64,000 nt of DNA from Ziziphus jujuba (Eukaryota > Streptophyta > Magnoliopsida > Rosales > Rhamnaceae). Positions 27,940 through 39,134 of this stretch are shown here, in pieces; within the stretch, counting starts at the first letter, position 1; every line of letters begins with the position of its first letter. Below the pieces are notes generated by a model. It worked only from the letters and a program-made list of their open reading frames with translations, did no database searches and was not told the DNA's origin. Both the position numbers and the translations under genes were made by a program. The stretch lies in NCBI RefSeq assembly GCF_031755915.1, contig NC_083379.1:20718001-20782000 (forward strand), given 5' to 3'.

Positions 27940-29580
27940 TTCTTCCTTTTTTGGACCATTTGAGCTCAAATTTGGCATCTATTTGTAAAAATTCCTCATG
28001 GTTTAAGAGATCTATCAATATCAAATTGGATTGAATTTTCTAACGTGTTTTTCAGCCACCAACTGGAGTTTTGGACCAAAGGGAGTACATTACTGCATTT
28101 TTTCATCTTATGGACTTGTCGACGATATAAAGCTTATGAAATTGTCAGTTAGTTGAAATACAAAGTAAAACTAGACTGTGTTTGAATAAACTTGGATAAA
28201 ATTAAAATTAAATTTGTGTAATTAGGTGTTAATAGAATCAAATGGAAGGTTTAATTTTATCAAATTAGCTTTCAAGTGTAAAGCATTAAATTCATGTATC
28301 GAGTACTTATAACTCACAGTATAATTAGATCACTTGATATCCAATTTTAAAATTCTTAAAGTTATTAATGTTATTTTGAGACATTGGTAAGCATCCAATA
28401 TCTCTGATTTGAATTTCGGAGCTTGAGAATTTTTTTATTATTATTTTAGACACGATTGATATTGAAGGCGATGTGGAAAAGGAGTTGGTTTAAATTGTGA
28501 TCAATAATTGAACTTTATTTTCTGAAATGATTTTAGAAATTTTGTTTTTGATTATATATGATATATAAATTATTCTATTATTGATATTTTCGGAATTATT
28601 TAAATCGTATACTTTATTATATGCTATGAAATAATTATTTGATTTATCATATTATGCTATATTAAAAGGATTTGTTTGTCATTAACAGATTTCAATATAT
28701 GGCTATACAATTATATATAAGTTTACGTTGGAAATTGTGAGCATATTTTGATAAGATGATTATGGGTATTATTTGATAAATTATATAAATATTTTGGATT
28801 ATAAGTTGGACATTGGATTGTGGATTATCATGTATCATACTACACCATAGATATGAATTTGTTGGATTATCATTACATGCTCTTATCTGGACATCCCCCG
28901 CTTGAATAAGTGATTCATGAGGTTGGATAGGAGGTCCATGTTTGTGATGCCTATGAGACATATAGGGTCGCATTAACAGTTTTTCCCTCCCAAGGTAGCT
29001 GATGACACACTAAGAAGCTAGTTATATCCATGTGACAGGCTATGGTAATGGTTATGGTAGACATGGATATTGATGGATGCATTGATGATATTATATATAT
29101 TTATGTGTCTTTATGATTTAAATATTTATGGATTATGATTGGTAAAATAATTATTTTCTTTATGAAGAGATGAGTATTATTTTATTTTAATTTCTTTATC
29201 CAATAATTTATGGAATTGTATGTTTTGGAGATGATTATGGGTTTTGTGAAAACTTTTTCAAAACAGGGAAACTTTCAAAGAGTAAAAGTAAGGTCTTAAA
29301 GGAAAGAATTTTTAAGAATAATTATTATTTTCATACTATTATACATGTTCACTTACTGAGCTTTCTAATAGTTTTGTATTTTTAAACTGTTTCCTTGAGC
29401 CTTAGTTTACATGTTACCTACATCATATCTAGGTATCTTCATTATTCATATGTTACTCCGCTGCTGATGTAATGTTCTTTTTCTTTGACTATAACGATAA
29501 TAAATATTCTTTATTTTGATAATTCTGATGTATATATTATATTGAGCATTTTTATATTTTACATTTGTTTTGGATACTTA
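27940..29580 (+). repeat. Partial second copy of the 30690-33584 repeat
   Basis: Direct repeat of 31295-33070; shared phrases include tttggaccattt/cttt, gagctcaaatttggc and ttcctcatggtttaag. The first 600 bp found in the other copy are absent; a GTGTAACACCCC motif at 27825 may mark an old junction. Confidence 0.7.
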
Positions 29581-30690
29581 GCTCTTAATGTTGATACTGT
29601 TTGGTGGTTTCTTTTATCTCTTGATGCACTATTGTTTTTGAAGGTACATGCAAACAATAAGAGGTAAGATGGATACTTTTCAATAACTTTAGGGCTAGCA
29701 TTTAGCCTTATTTCTTTGTGGTTTGAGAGATAAATTTTTGGAGTATGCAAGGAAATTAAAGGAAAGTGAGGTTTTCTTAAAAATGATATCTTGCATTTAA
29801 GGGAGAGTTTGGACTTGATCTTTTGGATGTTAATTTGTTTTATTTTCGTAATCTTTAGTATCTTACACAACTTGTGGATGGATAATTTTGAGGATTATAC
29901 AAGGCTTTATGAGATATTTAAGGCCTTTTACTAGAATAAGTGTGAAAATTTTATTTGGTAACTCTAGTAAATTAATTAATAAGACTATGATGTTAGAGGA
30001 TTCAACTATAAGAAATTAATGAAGATTGTTGTCAAGAATAACAAGAAGTTGATAGGTTAAGGGAAAGACAAAAAGAACGATCTCAATTTTAACAGTAGGT
30101 CACTAGTATTTGGTTTAACAAATTAGACTTAAGTTATAAATTTTCTTTTGGATTATGGATGAATCAAAGTTAGTTATAAGTACAAAGAGATGTAATTTTT
30201 GTAAGAGTGATATTAATGGTTTTGAAATGACTTTGGAAGTGATCAGTGGAAGGTAGATTCTAATGTGATTTTGTTTTAGGATTAAAGAGAGATCTCTTAC
30301 TACTTTTGTGCTTTTGTGGATTTGTTGATAATCATTTTAGATTTGTTCTTACTTTTGGACTATTAGTGGAAATATTAGAGTTTGTACTGTATTATCATTG
30401 TGGTATTTAATGGTTAACTTTTATTTTGTGAAGTTAAAAGTGTTATCATTTTAGGGTTGGAGCATGGGTGCCTAGTAGTTTGCATTGTGACATTAGTGTT
30501 TTCCAAGTGTGAGCTTGGTTAGGTTGAGTGGACTCTCACGAATAAGTAGTTTCTACTAATGGAAATTTTGTGGTGTCTTAGAAGTTGAGTTATGTTGGAT
30601 GGCGAACACTTGAACCATGTGGGGTTAGCATCATTAGATGTATCAATAATAATATAAGAAATATTGAGGACAAATTTTTCATAAGAGGTT
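29580..30690 (+). pseudogene. Remnant of gypsy internal sequence
   Basis: Between two LTR-like direct repeats. The stretch near 30500-30560 (caagtgtgagcttggttagg) weakly resembles the reverse transcriptase end segment seen at 14695-14760. No open frame is left. Confidence 0.35.
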
Positions 30691-33584
30691 AGGTTGCAAC
30701 GACCTTAGATTTGGCAAAGATTGACAAAGTTTGATCAAGTTAGACCATTAAGTGGGACCAAATTTGACTTTTACTTGGATGGATTTTGGCTTTTAACTTT
30801 TGTACCATTATATAGAGCTCATCAATGAGTCTATAAGCTGACAACATATCTAATTTTGAGTTATAGTTAAAAAGTTATGGTTCTGAGAAATTTGAAGTAT
30901 TAGTATTTTAATTTTTCTTTAAACCAATCCAAGTTTTTGTTCTGTAGTGACCCAAAGCTATATAAACACATGGGGAAGCATGCCTTCATTAAATAATTTA
31001 GAAAACACCATTTTTTCCCCAAAAAAATCCCAGACAGTGAGAACCTCGATCTAAATTGCAAAACCCACCATGGCCAAATCAAGTCATAATTGATTAAGAA
31101 AATTTCTAGCCACCAACTACCACATGCACAGGATGGTTATAAAGGCCATGGAATTTTGACCAAAACCCTCGATATTCTAGTCGATCTGCCTTTAGATGCA
31201 TCGGGATCGACCGTCTGAAGCCGACAGCAGTGACCAATTTGGTTTCCATTAGGTTGGCCATTTTTTGGCCGTCTTAGCTTAACATGTACCTCTCTCCCCT
31301 ATTTTGGACCCTTTTAGCTCAAATTTGGCCTCTATTTGCCAAAATTCTTCATGGTTTAAGATATCCATTAACAACAAGTTTAGTCAAGTTTTTCGTTGTG
31401 TTTTTTGGCCACTAGCAAGAATTTTGGACTTAATTTGAGTACATTATTGCCTTCCTCATCTAATGGGCTTTGTGAATTTTAAATGTCTTTTAAGTATATT
31501 TCCATTTTTATGTTAATTAGTTACATATTGTGTAAAATTGGACTGTGTTTAGATAAAATTGAAATTAGATTTGTGTAATTAGGTATTAATGAAGCTAATG
31601 AAAGTATTAATTTCATTAAATTAGCCTCTGAGTAAAAAGCCTTGAATTTGATTATTGGACTCACAATATAATTGGACCATTCAATATTGAATTTTAGAAA
31701 TTTTAGAGTTATTAATGTTATTGGTACGTACCCAATATCTTTGGTTTAAATTTTGGAGTCTAGCAAAAAACCCCAAATTTAAGTGTCGCATATTTAAGCC
31801 TTACAATATAATTGAACCACTCGGCATCTAATTTTAGAAATTTTGGAATTATTAATGTTATTTTGTGATATTGGTAAGCACTCAATATCTTCGATTTAAA
31901 TTTTGAAATTTAAAAAATATTTTATTATGATTTTAGGCACTGGAACTAATATTTGTGACTATTCGGTGGAGGAGTAGGTTTCAAAGTGATCAATGAGTAA
32001 ACTTTATTTTCTAAAATGATTTTAGAAATTATGTGTTTGATTATATATGATATATAAATTATATTATTTTAATATTTCTAGAATTATTTAAGTCACATGC
32101 TATGAAATAATTATTTGATTTATCATATTACGGTATATTAAAAGGATTAGTTGGCATAAATTGATTTAAATATATGGCTATACAATTACATATATATATA
32201 CACATATGTTTATGATGGTAATTGTGAGCATATTTTTGATATGATGATTATGGTTATTATAAGATAAACTATATAAATATTTTAGATTATGAGTTGAACA
32301 TTGAGTTGTGGATTATTGTGTACTATATTATACCATGGATATTGATTTGTTGAATTATGACTATGCTTGCTTATTTGACCATCCTCTACTTGATGATGTG
32401 ATTTTTAAGATTAGATATGAGGTCTTAATCTACGATGTTCTAAGACGTCGATGATTACATTGATAGTTTTTTTTACTTTAGTAGTTGATGATACTTTAGG
32501 ATGCTAATTGTGGCTGTTTGACAGGCTATAATAATACTTATGGTACACAAATATATTGATGGGTTTACTATGAATACAGTATATATGTGTATATATATTT
32601 ATGATTACCAATATCCATGAATTACGATTGGAAAATGTATTATTTTATTTATGAAAGGATGGAAATTATCTTATTTTAATTTATTTATCCAATGATTTAT
32701 GAAATTGTATATTTTTAAGATAATTATTGGTTTTATGAAATATGTTTCTCAAAACAAAATTTTCTAATATTGAAAATGAGGTTTGGTGGGAAAGGATTTT
32801 TAAGAATAATACCTATTTTCATACTATTTTACATGTTCACTCACTGAACTTGTTTAATAGTTTTATAAATTAAAATTTTTCCCCTAGGCCTCAAATGATA
32901 GGTTAAGTACATCATGTCTAGACAACTTTATTATTCATATGTTATTCTACTGCTAATGTATTGTTATTTTCCCTTGACCTTAATGATAGTAAATATTATT
33001 TCTTTCGTTGATTCTGATGTATATATTATACGGAGCATTTTTGATATTTTGTATTTATTCTTTGTACTTCTTAGATTGCTTTGATCAATTAATTTAATAT
33101 GTACAAATCTTTATTTGATTGATGATCTTGTGGGATTTCTACTAAAAATGTTTATTACGTCATATTTACGCTGTTCGATTATATCCAATTTATGGGGAGG
33201 TCTTATTGAACTTTTGATACCGGCTCAATTAGGTTTCCCTAGGTGGGACCTTCTCGAATGTCTAGGAATGGCCTTAGGAGCGATCTTGTCAAGCACGCTA
33301 CCTTATTGCCAAAGGCCACCTGGTGTCTAATTCTATATTGCCCTAATATGAAACGGTGATTATCAAAATATAAAGTAGATAATCTCTGAATAACTGAAAT
33401 CTTTTCAGAGCAGTTAGCTTTAGAGTTTGAAAGAGCTTTGGAATTAAGCGTGCTCTAGTTGGAACATCTTAAGATAGGTGATCTTCTAGAAAGTTTTAGT
33501 AAAACTATGTACCATCTATGTACCATCTAGAGTGTGATGGGTAGATAGGGGACAATATTGGTGGAAAGAAAATGAGGCGTTAGA
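30690..33584 (+). repeat. Long LTR-like repeat of a decayed gypsy element
   Basis: Its first part aligns with 16620-16800 and its later part (31295-33070) with 27940-29580 as a direct repeat. It ends gaggcgttaga, and a degenerate primer site tggtactagagtcc follows at 33587-33600. That makes it the likely 5' LTR of an element whose body is lost or interrupted by solo LTR copy 2. Confidence 0.65.
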
Positions 33585-33600
33585 AATGGTACTAGAGTCC
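33340..33600 (+). repeat. LTR end plus primer site, dispersed copy a
   Basis: About 260 bp containing gttagctttagagtttgaaag, ggtgatcttctagaaag, and gacaatattggtgg, ending in the degenerate primer site tggtactagagtcc. Related copies are at 37780-38065, 61760-62061 and 62140-62400. Confidence 0.65.
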
Positions 33601-34014
33601 TTACTTAGTTAGAAATGTGGTAGGAAGAATGTTGGGTCCTCATGTACTGTATTTTAAGACTCGTGACGTCAGCATCCACCCAAGATTTTTTATCGGAACT
33701 CTAAATGAGCCCGGACTGGAAAAACCCCACCAAACCTTCCTATGAAAAATCCGACAGCATCTCCCTTATGGGTTGGACATGCCTCAAAATTTTCCTGAAT
33801 AGGAAATACATTTCCATATCATACCACCTTATTTCTCCCACCTCACTACAAGATTTCCACAAATTTTCAAAACTTCTACAACAATAGCACAAGGATATAA
33901 ATGTGAGAAATAATTTAATAAAATATAAATACTTTTATGATTCGTATCTGCCCACACAATTATATATTATTATAACATCTCGTGAATATTTCAAACCTGT
34001 AAATACAATTAGAA

Positions 34015-34390
34015 GTTAATAAAAATAATATTAATAATAATGATAATAACAACAATACTAACGATATAACCTCCCCAGAAATTGGATAATTTGCTGAAGG
34101 CTACAATAGTTGCCCAAAGGCTGCAATACTTACCTGATTGGACAAATATGAAGAGTACACAGTTAACACTAATGATGATAATAATAATGGTAACAAATTT
34201 ACAAGTAGTAGTAATAATAATAATAACCATAGTGGTAACAACAACAACAACAAGAACAACAACAACAATAATAATAACAATATTAATAACAATAATAATA
34301 ATCATATTAAATAATAATGACAACTACAATAATAATTAACCATAGTACCAATGATAAATAATAATAATAATGATGATGATAAAAATAGAA

Positions 34391-34422
<32 letters not shown>

Positions 34423-34472
34423 CAACAATGATAATAATAACAACAAACAATAATAATACCAATAATAGTTAG

Positions 34473-34506
<34 letters not shown>

Positions 34507-34540
34507 AATAACAACAACAACAAATAAATGATAATAATAG
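34015..34540. repeat. Long AAT/AAC/GAT trinucleotide repeat tract
   Basis: About 500 bp of interrupted aat, aac and gat triplets inside solo LTR copy 2, with a run of about ten gat units at 34474-34507. The poly-V/I/L and poly-S reading frames through it are by-products of the repeat. Confidence 0.9.
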
Positions 34541-36078
34541 AAATCATAATTATTAATAGATCAAATAAAATAAAGTAAAATAAAATTTTAAAATTTATAA
34601 ATATACTATGAAATTCATACATTTGTAGCAAAGGTACACCTAATATACCATATAGTACGCTGATACACGGTCCTATGATATCTCCTGTCGCAAGTACACT
34701 GCTTTCAATACGGTTTGGGTTGGTTTCGTATGGTGGCCATTTGATCCACTGGCCTTGTAGGCAGTAGAGTTATGAGAGAAAGCTATTTATGAGCCGAATT
34801 GGGTCGTTATCCCTGTATGGTATGGTAGATATGGACATAACATAATATATATATACACGTATATATAAAAAAAAATACTTGATGAACCATAAGATATACG
34901 AGTGATGTCATACAGTACTCGGTGTCCCAAGTACTATCTGATGGGGAAGTTAAAAAGAAAAAGCTACAATCGATCACCTTGGCGTCTCGTAGTACTGATT
35001 GCTAATAACTTGCCATAGTTAAAACAATCATCTTTCGACCGAGGGAAGGGTGGCTGTTGCTTATTGTGCATTATACTTGTCAATCCTTAGGCCTATAGCT
35101 TCCAGATGATAACCATACATATATGTGCGCTATCCCATAATAATTGACCATCTAGCAACCAAAAGGGGGATGGCTGATACCCATTCTGTATTATACTTCC
35201 CTACTCTCTTTGACTACAACTCACAAACGACGACCATGTATATAACTTATGCACTGATCCATAACATAATAATCAATAATCTTGTGGCCAAGGAAGAGGG
35301 ACGATTGATACTCATTATGTGAAATATTTGCCAACCCTCCAGCTCATGACTCTCACAGGATGACTATAATATAATAACCTGTTCTCTTGTGGCCAAGGAA
35401 GGGGGTGGTTGATGCTTACTGTGTAAATATACTTACCAACTCTCAGGTACATGGCTCCTATAAGATAATCATATATACTTGTTCACTAAACAACATATAC
35501 AGTACAGAACACTAGTACTGTATGGTGCATTTAAAAACTATAAAATTTTACAATATCATAAATACCAAAATTTTATTAAATACAACCGGATTTATATACT
35601 TCTACTAAATCCATAAAATTTCATATTTTCTTTTAAACAACCTTGTGAATCCAATGAGTTTTTAAAATTAATTACTTCTACAATAAATTCAATTTCACAA
35701 TTATTCAAATAAACAAATATATTTTTATAAAGTAAAATTTTCTTCTTTCTTAAATCCTTAAAATTAATTTATGAAAAATCATATTAAACCACATGATATT
35801 TCACACAAAAATAAATGCACATAAATATATTTTATTTTGTATAATAAATTTGATATTAGGATATAACAATAATTCTCACCATAATTTAGTATAATAATTT
35901 CTTTAAAACCATAAATATAATTTTATGTAACAAATATATTTAAATCACATAAGTTCTACACAATAAAATTAAATAATAATTTTCTTAAATTATAAAATAT
36001 ACATAATTTATATATACACATCTATATGTACACAAGTATATATATATATATATATTCATCTATATATATTCATATGTA

Positions 36079-36109
<31 letters not shown>

Positions 36110-36259
36110 TTATATTCACATATACATATAGTCATATACATATAAAAACAAACTTGTAACAAGTATGTGCATGCTCATATTCATATTTATACAAAAAAAT
36201 ATATAAATAAATGTATATTCATATACACTCATTTGTACATATATATGATCACATATGTT

Positions 36260-36261
<2 letters not shown>

Positions 36262-36300
<39 letters not shown>
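36262..36300. repeat. (CA)n microsatellite
   Basis: About 19 CA units flanked by TA-rich repeats, within solo LTR copy 2. Confidence 0.97.
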
Positions 36301-36304
<4 letters not shown>

Positions 36305-37779
36305 TCATATATAATTACATATATATTTTCATATATATTTACACACATCTATATATATTTATACATATATATACACAACAATATACACATATGCTAGCTC
36401 TAAATTTCACACAATAATTCCAATCAAACACTGTAAATAAACTTACAAAAATCCATAAAAGTCCATTGACACCTTCTAGCTTAGTGTTGGGTGTCTAAAA
36501 TATTATGAAAATATTACTTGGGCTTCCATAAAAGGAAATGAAAACACAACTAAGATTCTAAAATCCCAATTTCATTCTATGACTCAAGAATTACCAATAT
36601 TGTCCACCTAATTGGATAAAATACAATGTGAACCCGATTGGCCTAAACTCAAAATTTGGGATTTTTCAGCATCTTGACAATTAACTTAAATTAATCATTC
36701 CTTTAGCCCCTAACAATCATTAGGAATCTAATTGTAATGATAATTGGCATAAACACAAAACCTAGCTCTATTAATGGCGACTTCCTAAATACTCATTTAT
36801 AATTTACATTCTAGCTACCAAATTGGATCTTATAGTGAGAGCATCAAGAATATACCTTCAGTTGATCCAATTGCCGTCAGAGGTGGTTAGAATCCCATTG
36901 AGGAGTTGCTGCCAAAATGGGTTTTACCATATCTTACAAATGAGCAAGATTTGAGCCAATCCGAGCTCAAAAATAGACTTAGGCGATTCAAATTTGTGGG
37001 AAAGGACCACCCATTTGACTCGAAACCCATCGAAAAAGGGTAAACGGAAAATGTAACCCTCAACTTGTTTTTAATTGGCGAGTGGCTAAAATTTGAAAGC
37101 AATGAAAGGTGGAAGTGGTTGCCAAGAAAGTGGTGCTGCTGGTTTTCTCTCTTTTTCCTTTTTCATGAGTGATCGGGGGAGAAGAAGATGATAATCCCGA
37201 ATAAGTGGGAGAGTAAAAATATCTAAAGTAAAAGAAATTAAAAATTAAATATAATAAAATATTAAAAATTTAGATAAAGTAATATAATATATATATATAA
37301 AGATAGTTAAACGGCGTTTACGGATTTTAATTAACCCAAAAATATTAATAATTTAGTAACAAAATTGTTCAACACTTACATATGTGGGATCCAATTGTTA
37401 AACGACCATACTGTCCTAGAACTGTTTTGACCATAACTTCCAAATCTCAGCTCCAATTTTGACATACTACTTGTCTACTAACTCATGTCGACAAGTACTT
37501 TACCATGGTACCTTGGTTAAGCCAAAATTCCTCTCACAGTAAAAAACAACTGTAGAACTCACTTGCTTAATCACGGTCAACCTTGGTCAAACTTGATCAA
37601 AAATTCAAATTCGGAGCATTTTCTCATGTCGAGGTATTACATGTGAGCTTGAAAGGATACGAGACAAAAAAGGACAAGATCAATGAACAATATATTGTGG
37701 CAAAATATAATAGCCAGGGGATGAACCAATATGACGCTGCTAGGTAAGTATAGGTAGGTACGAGGCATTGGCGACCTAT

Positions 37780-38065
37780 CTTACAGACAAAGACCATCTG
37801 ATGTCCAAATGTAAAGTAAACATTCTTTTAACAATCAAAACTTTTTCATAATGGTTGGTTTAAGAGTTCGAAAGAATACTAGAGTTAAGTGTATGCCAAT
37901 GAGAGGAATCCTAGAATGGGTGATCTGTTAGGAAGTCTAAACAAAATCCTATATTGTAAGATGGGTGTCCGCTTATGAAGTCTAAACAAAATCCTATACT
38001 ATCTGAAATGGGATGTGTAAATAGAGGACAATATTGGTGGAGAGAGACTAGGGCATTACACTAAT
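37780..38065 (+). repeat. LTR end, dispersed copy b
   Basis: Shares ggtttaagagttcgaaagaat, ggtgatctgttaggaag and gacaatattggtggagag with copy a and ends gggcattaca. It contains a small internal duplication of gaagtctaaacaaaatccta. Confidence 0.6.
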
Positions 38066-38842
38066 TCTCCTATGCAATTCTCGATCAATCAAAGTTATAT
38101 TTTTTCTTTATTAGGAAAGAATTTACAAATAATTAATATGTACCATGAAGCTTTAAACATGTTTAAGAAGCTAGAAATATTTTGGCTTTATTAAAAAAGT
38201 GTTAATATCGACAAGTTATTACATACCTGCAAGTTCTTAGATGTTGTAATAACTATAAAAAATAAATCATTATCCTAAACATTTTACATAAATATTTTAT
38301 GTAATGTGAAACCTTCATTGTAATTTGACATATTTTTTTGCAGAATATAGATAATTATTATCATGTGAAGGCAAAGTTCCTTAAGATGATACTTTTAAAA
38401 CTTATTACAATATGAAGTTTATTCTTATTTATAATTCGCCCAAATTGGGACTAAATTTTTTTATAACTAGATGGAGATTATTCCAATATAGGATATTATT
38501 ATAAATAGGTTTTATTATACTATATAAACAGTAATCCATATGAATTAATAGAGATGCTTTAAAAGCTTCAAAAATATTTAGGGACATACTTATCACCAAT
38601 ATCTAAAAGGTCATATTATTCTTATTTCTTAATAAATTGATTGATGGAAAAATTAAAAATTAGAATTAATGTCATATGGACATCCTATTTAAAAAATACC
38701 CTATGAATTTAAACAATTTGAAAACACCTTTTATGCTATTAATTTCCGTCCAAAAAAATTTATCTTTCTTACGTGGCATCCTAAAATATCTTAAATACCC
38801 TTATAATTAAAAAATGAATTGATAATTAGTTATACATTTAAT

Positions 38843-39004
38843 CAATCCGTCTATGGTGCGGACGGTCCTCATGCGGACCATAGTATTGGTGACGGTTTTT
38901 CATAGTATTGGTGATGATTTTCTAAGAAACCGTCATTAATACTATGAAAAACCGTCACTAATACTGCGGTCTTCATGCGGACCATCCTCGCCATAGAATT
39001 TCCG
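38843..39004. mobile_element. Hairpin MITE, about 162 bp
   Basis: The element is nearly one inverted repeat: arms of about 75 bp (38851-38921 and 38926-38996) with a loop of a few bases, containing GACGGTTTTTCATAGTATT and its complement. A perfect 10-bp direct repeat tacatttaat flanks it (38833-38842 and 39005-39014). A 9-11 bp target duplication points to the Mutator superfamily. Confidence 0.78.
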
Positions 39005-39134
39005 TACATTTAATATCATAAACACCCACTTATATTTATTAATATTTTAACAAATGCAATTATAATAAAAAATATTACTTAATTAATTTCGTTACTCTAC
39101 AATTCTCATATTTTATTACATTATTTAAAAATTT

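Larger units (their letters stand above)
33667..37641 (+). mobile_element. Long solo LTR (about 3975 bp), copy 2
   Basis: Starts CGTCAGCATCC (ancestral TG apparently mutated) and ends GAGGTATTACA. The flanks are cgtga (33662-33666) and tgtga (37642-37646), a 4/5 target duplication. The first 250 bp and last 270 bp align with copy 3. It is the most decayed and longest copy, swollen by trinucleotide repeats (34015-34540) and CA/TA microsatellites (36000-36380). Confidence 0.78.

Noticed and set aside
34009..34631. Several 60-110 codon frames on both strands
   Set aside because: They are translations of the AAT/AAC/GAT repeat (runs of Ile, Val, Leu, Ser, Tyr) and not proteins.
36116..36417. Frames rich in His-Thr, Cys-Val and Tyr-Ile
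   Set aside because: They read through CA and TA microsatellites.
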